From CAZFCK01 sp964517355 (GTDB lineage Bacteria; Desulfobacterota; Desulfovibrionia; Desulfovibrionales; Desulfovibrionaceae): a stretch of 22,980 nucleotides of DNA. This document shows, piece by piece, positions 15,309-22,767 of this stretch. The notes beneath the pieces are model-generated. The model ran no database searches and was not told where the DNA came from. It saw nothing but the letters and a program-made list of their open reading frames with translations. The translations under genes and the position numbers were made by a program. Where the stretch lies: positions 1-22,980 of the forward strand of contig CAZFCK010000053.1 of the NCBI GenBank assembly GCA_964517355.1. Direction: 5' to 3'. Position 1 is the first letter of the stretch. Every line of letters begins with the position of its first letter.

Positions 15309-15807
15309 CGCCATGTCCATGCTCCCCTCCGCCCCCACTCCACCTTGGCTGCTGCGTGTTTCCATGGAATTTTGCTCCCTTGTCCTGCCTGGCCGCATGC
15401 CGTTCGTCTCCGGCACCTGGGGCTCTCTGGCTGCTGTGCTCCTGGCTCCCTGGCTGTTTCTCCCCCTCGGCATATGGGGCCGCATCCTTGCGCTGCTCGT
15501 GGTTTTCTTCATCGGCGGCTATGCCGCCACCATTGTCGAGCGGCATCTGCGGCGCAAAGATCCGGGGATTGTGATCATCGACGAAGTAGTGGGGCAATGG
15601 CTGACTTTTTTGCCCTTCGTCTCCCTTTCCGTTTGGGAACTAGCCGTGGGGTTCGTGCTTTTCCGCATCTTCGACATACTCAAGCCCCCGCCGGTGCGCA
15701 GCTCAGAGCATTGGCTTCCCGAGGGATACGGCATCATGATCGACGATGTGCTCGCCGGTGTGTACAGCCTGTTCTTGCTTTGGGTGCTGCGCCTGGTTTT
15801 TGCGTAA
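15289..15807 (+). CDS. pgpA: Phosphatidylglycerophosphatase A
   Basis: A small inner-membrane phosphatase that removes phosphate from phosphatidylglycerophosphate to make phosphatidylglycerol. Family motifs: PGTWGS-like SGTWGS (41-46), IVIIDEVVGQW (94-104), FRIFDILKPPPV (125-136) and GIMIDDVLAGV (148-158), with several hydrophobic helices. Length is normal. Two starts are possible. GTG 15289 has a strong GGAGGA at the right distance but overlaps the ATPase gene by 20 bp; that Shine-Dalgarno is also coding sequence for Leu-Glu-Glu. ATG 15313 starts four bases after the ATPase stop and has no ribosome site of its own. The longer form is listed. The product call does not depend on this choice. 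Confidence 0.9.
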   Translation: MRPCLFNAMSMLPSAPTPPWLLRVSMEFCSLVLPGRMPFVSGTWGSLAAVLLAPWLFLPLGIWGRILALLVVFFIGGYAATIVERHLRRKDPGIVIIDEVVGQWLTFLPFVSLSVWELAVGFVLFRIFDILKPPPVRSSEHWLPEGYGIMIDDVLAGVYSLFLLWVLRLVFA

Positions 15808-15854
15808 GGCCTGCCTCTAAAATTCCTTAAGGACCTTTTTCAGGGCAAGCCTCT

Positions 15855-16012
15855 CGACTTTCTGAGCAGGACGCATACTGTAACATTGTATATTTGTTAA
15901 AAAAATAAGAATAAAAATTGTCCATTTTCCGGCGTCCGGGGGCCTCCCCTGGTCGTCCTGCGGGCGCGAAAGCCCGCGACTTTATTCTTTTTTTCTTTAC
16001 GTCCGAAAGTCG
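15855..16012 (+). mobile_element. 158-bp MITE-like element with CGACTTTC/GAAAGTCG ends (family B, copy 1)
   Basis: The ends are perfect 8-bp inverted repeats, CGACTTTC (15855-15862) and GAAAGTCG (16005-16012). The left half is A+T-rich and includes ACATTGTATATTTGT. The right half holds GC-rich hairpins (GGGGCCTCCCC region and GCGGGCgcgaaaGCCCGC). A second full copy is at 19693-19848 and a right-half copy at 9759-9843. There is no coding capacity and no clean target duplication. It lies 47 bp after the pgpA stop. Confidence 0.75.
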
Positions 16013-16156
16013 TAGCAAGTCTTTTGAAATTGTATGGTTTCTGAATTTGCCCCAATCCGCAAACGCCTACCCACAATGTGAAAAGGGGTGCTTGTGCTGA
16101 CGCAATGAATAGGAAACGGTATTATTCCAATTCCATTTCAAACAAACCGTAACGCT

Positions 16157-16214
16157 AGCGCATTTTCTTTTCGAAATGAATTTAGAAACACAGCCTAGAA
16201 ATGGGAAATGGTAT
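16157..16214 (-). repeat. Family C repeat, inverted copy
   Basis: Read on the minus strand, this matches 19524-19583 closely (ACCATTTCCCATTTC, then GGCTGTGTTTCT, then TTTCGAAAAGA-AATGCG). From 16215 to 16364, upstream of the diguanylate cyclase gene, I see no gene and no convincing promoter. Confidence 0.7.
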
Positions 16215-16364
16215 AATCCTTCATCCCGGCCTTTCTGGGGCAAAGCCCGTGTCACACCTTGGTAACGATCTTCTTGGCTTTTATGCATAATTTTATTACG
16301 ACCATGACGTTGAGGGTCCTTTTTTGTGGCGGAACCCAGCCCCCCCTGATAGCCGGGGTCGAAC

Positions 16365-18101
16365 ATGACTGACGACAAAAAGCCCTGCAATGCGGCGACC
16401 TCGTCTTTTCACGAGTCCGCATCCGCACACGGTCCGGTTGACAATGCTCACGCGCCGTCTCTTTGCGCATTGGTAAACGATCTCGATGGAGTGTGGGACT
16501 GGTGCGTAAACACGGGGTATGTGCGTTATAATGCCCGCTGGGCGCACATGCTCGATTACGCCCAAGACGACATCAAGGGCACCATCGATACCTGGTTCTC
16601 CCAACTCCACCCGGAAGACAGGGTTGAAACCCTCGCCGCACTCCACGCCCATTTGCGCGGTGAGACGCCTTTTTTCGAACATCAATACCGCATGCGCATA
16701 CGATCCGGTGCGTTCAAATGGGTTCTGACCCGGGCCAGGGTTCTTACCCGCGCCCCAAACGGCAACCCGTTGCGCGTCATGGGCGTCAATACCGACCTGA
16801 CCCGCCACAAACATGAAGAGGAACGGAACCGCCAATCCCGCGCGAGCCTGACGCTGGTGCAGCGCATTGCGAGCATCGGCAGCTGGAATTGGAACCTGGA
16901 CACCGACGAATTGGGCTGGAGCGAAGAAACCTACCGCTTATTGGGGCTTTCTCCTGACAACACCTCTCCCCATTTCGACATGTTCCTGAAAATCGTCCAC
17001 CCTGATGACAGGCAACTCGTGCGGGACACCGTTGACCAGGCCCAAAAGCAGGGCCGCACATTTTCCGTGGAGCACCGCATCGTAACTCCCGCCGGCGACG
17101 TGCGCCATGTTGTCGGGCAAGGCATGGTGCGCCGCGATGCCCACGGCAAAGCCGTCTTTCTTTTCGGCACAATACAGGATATCACGGAGCGCAAGATGTC
17201 CGAAGAGGCCTTGCGCGCCAGTGAAGAACGTTTCCGGGCCATGAGCAACGCCTGTTTCGACGCCCTGATCATGATCGACGCCGAGGACAAAATCCTGTTC
17301 TGGAGTCCCGCGGCGGCGCGCATGTTCGGCTATACGGCTCCGGAAGTCATCGGGCAGCGGCTGCACTCTCTCATATCCACCCCTGGTGACCAGGAAAAAG
17401 CCGACGAGGGCATGCGCCGCTTCGCGGAAACCGGTGAAGGTCCGGTTGTGGGCAGCCTCCAGGAAATGACGGCCGTGCACAAAAACGGCACTATTTTTCC
17501 CGTCGAACGTTCCGTGGCGTCATTTACCTCAAACGGCCAATGGTTCGCCGTAGGCATGCTGCGGGATGTGACCCAGCGGAAGGAAACCGAGCGTAAACTC
17601 ACTTTGCTGGCCACCACCGACAGCCTGACCGGGCTTTTCAACCGCAGGTGTTTCCTGGAGAAGGCTTCCCGCGCCTGCAAGGAGGCGGCTCGCTACAATA
17701 GCGCGCTTTCACTCGTCATGCTCGACGTGGATCACTTTAAAAACGTCAACGATACGTACGGACATGCAGCGGGCGACATGGTCTTGAAATCCCTCGCCCA
17801 GCTCCTACGCTCCCAAGTGCGCGATGTGGACATTGTCGGACGTGTCGGCGGCGAGGAGTTCGCGTTGGCCATGCCCCAGACGCCGCTGGACGCCGGCAGA
17901 CTCATGGCCGAACGCTTACGCACTGCCGTTCAGGAAACCGCCATAGACATCCAGGGCGATGCGCCTGTTCATGTAACCGTCAGTCTGGGGCTAACCTGCC
18001 TGCGGGATAAAAGCGACACCCTCGCCTCCCTGCTCAAAAGAGCCGATCAAGCGATGTATAAGGCGAAAAATGCGGGCCGCAACAATGTACAGTCATTGTA
18101 A
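16365..18101 (+). CDS. PAS-PAS-PAS-GGDEF diguanylate cyclase
   Basis: A 578-aa soluble protein that should make cyclic di-GMP from two GTP. Three PAS domains come first (roughly 28-145, 155-280 and 283-400); the first two are PAS_3-like with PAC ends NTDLTRHK and IQDITERK, and the third ends RDVTQRKETER. The GGDEF domain (about 405-575) has TDSLTGLFNRR, the metal aspartate in LDVDHFK, and the active GGEEF at 495-499. An allosteric inhibition site RxxD (Arg486, Asp489) stands at the standard distance before GGEEF, so product inhibition is likely. There is no EAL domain, membrane segment or secretion signal. The ATG has only a weak GGGG upstream. The downstream half is standard; what the PAS domains sense cannot be told, as no haem or flavin motif was identified. 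Confidence 0.92.
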   Translation: MTDDKKPCNAATSSFHESASAHGPVDNAHAPSLCALVNDLDGVWDWCVNTGYVRYNARWAHMLDYAQDDIKGTIDTWFSQLHPEDRVETLAALHAHLRGETPFFEHQYRMRIRSGAFKWVLTRARVLTRAPNGNPLRVMGVNTDLTRHKHEEERNRQSRASLTLVQRIASIGSWNWNLDTDELGWSEETYRLLGLSPDNTSPHFDMFLKIVHPDDRQLVRDTVDQAQKQGRTFSVEHRIVTPAGDVRHVVGQGMVRRDAHGKAVFLFGTIQDITERKMSEEALRASEERFRAMSNACFDALIMIDAEDKILFWSPAAARMFGYTAPEVIGQRLHSLISTPGDQEKADEGMRRFAETGEGPVVGSLQEMTAVHKNGTIFPVERSVASFTSNGQWFAVGMLRDVTQRKETERKLTLLATTDSLTGLFNRRCFLEKASRACKEAARYNSALSLVMLDVDHFKNVNDTYGHAAGDMVLKSLAQLLRSQVRDVDIVGRVGGEEFALAMPQTPLDAGRLMAERLRTAVQETAIDIQGDAPVHVTVSLGLTCLRDKSDTLASLLKRADQAMYKAKNAGRNNVQSL

Positions 18102-18153
18102 AGCGGCATACGAGGGGCGCCATTTTGAAAGGCATATTTTGGGGCTCCGCCCA

Positions 18154-18240
18154 AGCGCATTTTCACCTTTACAAAAGGTTCTCCCCTGAAACAATGTTCA
18201 TTGTCTCAGGTAAACGCATAAGAGCATCCAACCTGTTTTC
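18154..18240 (+). repeat. Family A repeat, diverged copy 2
   Basis: A degenerate copy of family A starting AGCGCATTTTC. The first hairpin reads ACCTTT-aca-AAAGGT instead of GCCTT...AAGGC: both arms have changed while pairing is kept. The second hairpin (CCTGA...TCAGG around ACAAT/ATTGT) is also kept. The third arm is lost. It lies in the 288-bp spacer between the cyclase and the FMN enzyme genes. Confidence 0.6.
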
Positions 18241-18326
18241 ATCGTGGGAAAGCCTCCCTGGTCCCGCGAATATCATGCCTAAGCACATAGCAATCCGTTA
18301 TACGACAATAAAAAAGTTGGGAGATT

Positions 18327-18356
18327 CTTAAGACCCTTTTTCAAAAGGTTCTTAAG
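18327..18356 (+). promoter_or_regulatory. Hairpin in the leader of the FMN-enzyme gene
   Basis: CTTAAG (18327-18332) pairs with CTTAAG (18351-18356), with an inner CC-TTTT/AAAA-GG stem. It ends 33 bases before the start codon. Its core resembles the inner hairpin of the element at 11991-12029, so it may be repeat-derived. It could affect translation or mRNA stability; no regulatory logic can be read from it. Confidence 0.35.
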
Positions 18357-18389
18357 CCGACGAAGGCACAACTGTGAAAGGAGACGACA

Positions 18390-19406
18390 ATGCAGAAAAT
18401 CCGTGAACGCGCCAAGGAACTCATGCAGGGATATTGCCGGGTCTGCCCCGAATGCAATGGCAAGGCCTGTGTCGGTGAAGTGCCGGGCATGGGCGGATTG
18501 GGCACGGGCACCAGCTTCAAGAACAACATCGAAGCCCTGAAAAGCAAAACCTTCAACATGCGTCTGCTCCACGAAGCGGTCGAACCCGATACCGGTATCG
18601 ATCTGCTGGGATTGCATCTCGAATTGCCCGTGCTGGCCGCGCCCATTGGGGGCGTATCTTTCAACATGGGCGGAAAAATAACCGAACAGGATTACATCTC
18701 GAATAAACTCGTCGGCTGCAAAGAATCCGGCATCATAGGCTGTACCGGTGACGGCGTGCCCGATTTCATTCATGAATGCGGGTTCAAGGCCATAAGGGAC
18801 CTCGACGGCTGGGGCATTCCCTTTATCAAACCCTGGGAAGATGATGAACTCTATGCCAAATTGGACAAAGCCGGCATGACGGGCGCGTCCGTGTTCGGCA
18901 TGGATATCGACGCGGCCGGGCTGGTGACTCTGCGGAAGATGGGGCGCCCCGTCTCGCCTAAGCCGGTTTCCAAACTGCGTGAAATCATCGCCCGCACGCC
19001 GGGCGCCTTCATTCTCAAAGGCGTCATGACTCCGGATGAAGCGAAAATGGCCGTGGACGCCGGAGCCTCCGCACTTATCGTCTCAAACCACGGGGGGCGC
19101 GTACTGGACCACTGCCCCGGAACGGCAACCGTCCTGCCCGCCATTGCTCAGGCCGTGAAAGGCCAGATCGCCGTGCTCGCGGACGGCGGCGTGCGCACCG
19201 GCGCGGACATCCTGAAAATGCTCGCCCTGGGTGCGGATGCGGTGCTCATCGGACGCCCCTTTTCCATCGCCACCATCGGGGGCGGCGTGGAAGGCGTCAT
19301 CAGCTACGTGTCTCAGCTGAAAACCGAACTGCTGCAATGCATGGTCCTGACAGGAACCAGCAGCGCCCGCAACGTCTCGCCGGATATCCTTTTTAAGGCA
19401 TTCTAG
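18390..19406 (+). CDS. FMN-dependent 2-hydroxy-acid dehydrogenase/oxidase family, with N-terminal Cys cluster
   Basis: A 338-aa TIM-barrel flavoenzyme of the lactate/glycolate oxidase family. FMN and catalytic landmarks: Lys210 in ILKGV, the His-Arg pair in SNHGGR (His234, Arg237), DGGVRTG (265-271) and IGRPF (287-291). The N-terminus carries Cys16, Cys19, Cys22 and Cys27 (C-x2-C-x2-C-x4-C) followed by EVPGMGGLGTG, a variant I associate with anaerobes; these cysteines could bind a metal or iron-sulfur cluster. Lactate is a plausible substrate in a sulfate reducer, but this is inference. A strong AAAGGAG precedes the ATG. The gene stands alone between repeat-rich spacers, and its stop codon TAG lies inside the end of a family A repeat. 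Confidence 0.87.
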   Translation: MQKIRERAKELMQGYCRVCPECNGKACVGEVPGMGGLGTGTSFKNNIEALKSKTFNMRLLHEAVEPDTGIDLLGLHLELPVLAAPIGGVSFNMGGKITEQDYISNKLVGCKESGIIGCTGDGVPDFIHECGFKAIRDLDGWGIPFIKPWEDDELYAKLDKAGMTGASVFGMDIDAAGLVTLRKMGRPVSPKPVSKLREIIARTPGAFILKGVMTPDEAKMAVDAGASALIVSNHGGRVLDHCPGTATVLPAIAQAVKGQIAVLADGGVRTGADILKMLALGADAVLIGRPFSIATIGGGVEGVISYVSQLKTELLQCMVLTGTSSARNVSPDILFKAF

Positions 19407-19510
19407 CGCATTTTCGCCTTGAAACAAGGCTCTCCCCTGAAACAATTTTCTATTGTTCCAGGGAAATGCATAAGAGCATCTCGCGCTTTTCAAGCGTGAG
19501 ATGCTCTAGA
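19402..19510 (+). mobile_element. Family A MITE-like element, copy 3 (best preserved)
   Basis: A 109-bp unit bounded by TCTAGCGCAT (19402-19411) and ATGCTCTAGA (19501-19510), which are imperfect inverted repeats. Three hairpins are intact: GCCTT/AAGGC, CCCTG-ACAAT/ATTGT-CAGGG, and AGCATCTC-CGCTT/AAGCG-GAGATGCT. The left end includes the stop codon of the FMN enzyme gene. The hairpins could also protect or end the upstream mRNA, though no long T run follows. Confidence 0.8.
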
Positions 19511-19523
19511 AAATTGTAACTGT

Positions 19524-19583
19524 ATTACCATTTCCCATTTCGAGGCTGTGTTTCTCAATTCGTTTCGAAAAGATAATGCGAGA
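19524..19583 (+). repeat. Family C repeat, direct copy
   Basis: About 60 bp that is a close inverted match to 16157-16214. A short piece of the same sequence (GAGGC-x-GTGTTTC) is also joined to the family A copy near 22833. It lies 14 bp after the family A element. Confidence 0.7.
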
Positions 19584-19603
19584 GGGGAAACCCTTTGTTA
19601 GCG

Positions 19604-19642
19604 CCATCCGTAAGGCGCGGTCGTTTCGCGCCTTACGGATGG
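19604..19642. other. Perfect 16-bp stem hairpin
   Basis: CCATCCGTAAGGCGCG (19604-19619) pairs with its exact complement at 19627-19642 around a 7-base loop. No T run follows, so it is not a standard terminator. It lies between repeats C and B, with no gene on either side for hundreds of bases. It could be a recombination or repeat-derived structure. Confidence 0.6.
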
Positions 19643-19692
19643 TGACACCAGAACTAAGTCCCCCCCTGGCGCGGTATAAAGCGTCTTCACCT

Positions 19693-19848
19693 CGACTTTC
19701 TGAGCGGAGCGCACACAATAACATTGTATATTTGTAGAAAAAAAAATAAGAGTTCAATTGTCCTTTTTCCGGCGTCCAGGGTCCTCCCCTGGTCGTCGTG
19801 CGGGCGCGAAAGCCCGCGACTTTATTCTTTCTTTAAGTCCGAAAGTCG
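19693..19848 (+). mobile_element. 156-bp MITE-like element (family B, copy 2)
   Basis: Same orientation and structure as the element at 15855-16012, with identical 8-bp ends CGACTTTC (19693-19700) and GAAAGTCG (19841-19848). The right half (GCGGGCgcgaaaGCCCGC, GACTTTATTC) is nearly identical between the copies; the A+T-rich left half has drifted more. Confidence 0.75.
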
Positions 19849-19875
19849 TAGTCTTTACCTTGAAAAGGTTGAGAC

Positions 19876-19952
19876 GCTTTTATGCATTTGTCTGAAACAA
19901 TAGAATATTGTTTCAGGTCCAAGCCTCGATTCAAGGCGAAAACACGCTATTG
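19876..19952 (-). repeat. Family A repeat, inverted copy 4
   Basis: On the minus strand the order GTTTTCGCCTTGAA, GAGGC, CCTGAAACAAT, ATTGTTTCAG, AAATGCATAA follows family A. CTGAAACAAT and ATTGTTTCAG form a perfect 10-bp stem around AGAAT. The outer arm is lost. Confidence 0.6.
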
Positions 19953-20422
19953 CGCCTTTAAGCGGAGCATACATCGATTCGCATTTCTCCATTTCATAGT
20001 GTGGAAAAGTACAATACAACGGCCTCTGCTCCACCGTCATTCAATCTATGATCGCGTATACCATTGCCAATCCCCTTCCTTATACTCCAGCCGCCCCGCA
20101 CAGTTTCTGTTTCGCCTTTCTCCTCTCTGCGGAAGCCACCTTGCGTTCTGCATAAACGATGAATATCTGCTCTATTTTACATTTTATTGATAACAATCTT
20201 TCTTTTTCCACAATAACAACATAAATATTGTATTATCATTTTATTTGTAATGCTTATATCATATTTACTAAAATTGCTTCAGGACAGACTCAAAAATGCA
20301 CAATAAGGTCATATACAATATAAAAATTTTTTCTAATTATACTTTTACTACATAGCGTTTCGCATTCCAGATTCTTTTACAAGAGAATATTATTCTATTT
20401 TGCGTCCTTGCTTGATTTTTTC
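19953..20422. other. Gene-free, strongly A+T-rich region
   Basis: No supported gene. From about 20150 the sequence becomes much richer in A and T than the rest of the window, with many A and T tracts, up to the promoter at 20423. It may be a curved or protein-bound upstream region of the transporter gene, or foreign DNA; the sequence alone does not decide. Confidence 0.5.
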
Positions 20423-20451
20423 TTGATAAATATTTTTTAGAATCCTATATT
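20423..20451 (+). promoter_or_regulatory. Sigma70-like promoter of the transporter gene
   Basis: TTGATA (20423-20428), a 17-bp spacer, and TATATT (20446-20451): five of six matches in each box at ideal spacing, in an A+T-rich setting. The leader to the chosen ATG would be about 160 nt. Confidence 0.6.
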
Positions 20452-20617
20452 TCCTCTTACAATCATTGGTTTCCTGTTCAAACGCTTCGCAGCAACGGCA
20501 TCGAGGCAGTTGTGCTGTGCGCAACAGCCGTGCTCGAAATCGTTTTTGCGAAGTCAATGGCTCCTTTCATGGTCTGACGCGCTATCAACATCATGTACAA
20601 CCCAAGAGGTAAGAGTC

Positions 20618-22375
20618 ATGGCAAAGCAAGCAGGCAATTCTCAATCCAATCCCGACATCGTCATTGACAAGGGAGCATCGAGCTTTTCCGATCTCTGGAA
20701 AAAGGAGGATTATTGGGCAATCTGGCTTGGATTTACGATACTCATCATCGGCATGCTCATTTTCCTGCCCAATCCGCCTGAGAACATGGACAAGACCTTT
20801 TCGGACGCCAACGCGCTCCTGCAACAGGAAGCGGCCAAAGCGCCTTTTAAAACAATAGAATGGTACAACGCCTCGGATTCCAAGGGCAAAATAAAAGCCA
20901 CAAACCAATCCTTCGCCAAAACCATAGCGCACTTTCTCGCCACCCCGCACGGGTGGAGCTCAAACCCCCTGGACAGCCTGATTTTCTCGGAAAAACAAGC
21001 CGAGGCCAAAAACGCCAAGGCCCTGCCCAAATACGAAGCGGCCAAGGAGGCGGCTGAAAAAGCTCTGGCGGACGCCAAAACGGCGCAGGATGCCGCCGCA
21101 ACGGCGAATTACAAGAATGCTGCGCTCAATGGCCAGGCAAAGGCCGCCATTGATGTCTGGCGCGACGCGCAACGTTCCGCCTCCAATGCGAAAAAGAAAA
21201 CTGAGACAAAAGCGTACAACCAGATTCCCAAGCTTATCGGCTGTTGCATCGTTCTCGGCCTTTTCTTCGCTATCGGCATATTTTTTATGGGAAACCCCGT
21301 AGGCAAATTCCTCCTGGCCTTTGTTTTCGTCTTCGCCGTGGCCTCGCTGGCATATCTCTGCGCCGGGCAAGCCACCATGAAATCCTACGGCATCGACTGG
21401 GCCGCCTGGGCCATCCTCCTCGGCCTTATCATCTCGAACACTGTGGGCACTCCGAAATGGGTTCTGCCCGCGGTGCAAACGGAGTATTACATCAAAACGG
21501 GCCTGGTCCTGCTCGGTGCCGAAGTGCTTTTCAACAAGATCGTCGCCATCGGCATCCCCGGCATCTTCGTCGCCTGGGTCGTCACTCCCATTGTCCTTAT
21601 CTGCACTTATATTTTCGGCCAGAAAGTGATCAAAATGCCCTCCAAAACCCTTAATATCGTCATCTCCGCAGACATGAGCGTCTGCGGCGTTTCCGCAGCC
21701 ATCGCCACCGCCGCGGCATGTCGCGCCAAGAAGGAGGAACTGACTCTTTCCGTAGGCCTTTCTCTCGTCTTCACGGCCATCATGATGGTCGTCATGCCGC
21801 TTGTCATCAAGGCCGTGGACATGCCGTACATCCTGGGAGGAGCATGGATGGGAGGCACCATCGACTCCACCGGCGCCGTCGCCGCCGCCGGAGCGTTTCT
21901 CTCGGAAAAGGCTCTCTATGTCGCCGCCACCATCAAGATGATTCAGAACGTGCTCATTGGCGTCACAGCCTTCGGCGTTGCGTTGTACTGGTGCTATCGG
22001 GTGGACTGCGTGCCTGGAGAGCGCGTCAGCCCTTGGGAAATCTGGCATCGCTTCCCCAAGTTCGTGCTCGGGTTTCTGGCTGCTTCCATCATCTTTTCCC
22101 TGATCTATGGGAACCTTGGCCCGGACGTTGGCAACGCCGTGGTCGATCACGGCGTTCTCCGCGGATTTTCACGCCTCATTCGCGGCTGGGCCTTCTGTCT
22201 GGCCTTCGCGTCCATTGGCCTGGCCACCAACTTCCGTGAACTCGGACACTACTTCAAGGGAGGCAAGCCGCTTATCCTCTATGTCTGCGGCCAATCCTTC
22301 AACCTCATTCTGACGCTGCTCATGGCCTATATCATGTTCTATCTGGTATTCCCCGAAATTACGGCCAGCATCTAA
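20618..22375 (+). CDS. YeiH-family putative sulfate exporter with a long N-terminal insert
   Basis: A 585-aa membrane protein. Residues about 205-585 are the YeiH/Cons_hypoth698 transporter core, with about ten hydrophobic helices and the signature ISADMSVCGVSAAIATAAA. Family members such as TauZ are proposed to export sulfate or sulfite, but direct evidence is thin. Before the core there is one membrane helix (about 33-50) and then about 150 mostly helical residues (51-203), rich in Ala, Lys and Glu and coiled-coil-like at 124-200. If the N-terminus is cytoplasmic, this loop is outside; it has sequons at Asn84 and Asn96. Typical YeiH proteins are about 340 aa. ATG 20618 is chosen for the AGAGGT eight bases upstream. 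An earlier in-frame start at 20510 would add 36 unlikely residues. Confidence 0.87.
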   Translation: MAKQAGNSQSNPDIVIDKGASSFSDLWKKEDYWAIWLGFTILIIGMLIFLPNPPENMDKTFSDANALLQQEAAKAPFKTIEWYNASDSKGKIKATNQSFAKTIAHFLATPHGWSSNPLDSLIFSEKQAEAKNAKALPKYEAAKEAAEKALADAKTAQDAAATANYKNAALNGQAKAAIDVWRDAQRSASNAKKKTETKAYNQIPKLIGCCIVLGLFFAIGIFFMGNPVGKFLLAFVFVFAVASLAYLCAGQATMKSYGIDWAAWAILLGLIISNTVGTPKWVLPAVQTEYYIKTGLVLLGAEVLFNKIVAIGIPGIFVAWVVTPIVLICTYIFGQKVIKMPSKTLNIVISADMSVCGVSAAIATAAACRAKKEELTLSVGLSLVFTAIMMVVMPLVIKAVDMPYILGGAWMGGTIDSTGAVAAAGAFLSEKALYVAATIKMIQNVLIGVTAFGVALYWCYRVDCVPGERVSPWEIWHRFPKFVLGFLAASIIFSLIYGNLGPDVGNAVVDHGVLRGFSRLIRGWAFCLAFASIGLATNFRELGHYFKGGKPLILYVCGQSFNLILTLLMAYIMFYLVFPEITASI

Positions 22376-22411
22376 GATATTACATAAGTCATCGAGATAG
22401 ATATTGAACGG

Positions 22412-22444
22412 CATGCCCCGGAATCTCGCCGATTCCGGGGCATG
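22412..22444. terminator. 13-bp perfect hairpin between transporter and small gene
   Basis: CATGCCCCGGAAT (22412-22424) pairs exactly with ATTCCGGGGCATG (22432-22444) around a 7-base loop. There is no T run, so it may be a partial terminator, processing site or 3' protection structure. It lies 36 bases after the transporter stop and 17 before the next start. Confidence 0.5.
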
Positions 22445-22461
22445 GAACAAAGGATACGGTT

Positions 22462-22767
22462 ATGCATGCGATTCCGACGGGATTACGCACCCCTCTCGCA
22501 CCCTATTCGCAACGGCCCGGCGCTGTTTCGCGCCTGAAGGGGCTCTTGCGCCTGGCCCTGGCCGTGGCGATGATCACGGCCTTCATGTTCTGGATTGGCC
22601 CCGCCCTGCAGCAGCGCTTTGAGCCGCTGGGACAGCTGGCGCGGCATATCGAAGCCAGCGGCATTGCCGCCAACATGATCTATTACACCGAGGTTCCGGC
22701 TACTGGCGAATCCGAAACCGCCATGCGCGACTCCATGCAATACCCCCCGGTTGAGTCCGCTCCATAG
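22462..22767 (+). CDS. Small single-pass membrane protein of unknown function
   Basis: A 101-aa protein I do not recognise. A basic, proline-containing N-terminus (1-30) is followed by one membrane helix (about 31-48, LALAVAMITAFMFWIGPA) and a tail of about 50 residues that should be outside the cytoplasm (positive-inside rule). AAAGGA lies ten bases upstream of the ATG. GC-rich codon use and the clean topology argue that it is real. It is 86 bp after the transporter gene on the same strand, so it may be a partner or a second gene of that unit, with the hairpin between them tuning its level. Its stop codon lies within a family D repeat. Confidence 0.6.
   Translation: MHAIPTGLRTPLAPYSQRPGAVSRLKGLLRLALAVAMITAFMFWIGPALQQRFEPLGQLARHIEASGIAANMIYYTEVPATGESETAMRDSMQYPPVESAP

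Noticed and set aside
16067..16390. 107-codon minus-strand open frame upstream of the diguanylate cyclase
   Set aside because: It crosses the family C repeat and the start of the cyclase gene and has no recognisable domain; possible decayed gene, but unsupported.
19506..19757. Minus-strand peptide resembling one at 15827-16018 (shared KYTML...SESR)
   Set aside because: The similarity comes from both frames crossing the family B repeat; flanking residues are unrelated, so it is not a gene family.
20510..20617. Longer N-terminus for the YeiH-like transporter
   Set aside because: The extra 36 residues are cysteine- and serine-rich with no ribosome site at 20510, while ATG 20618 has AGAGGT at a good distance.
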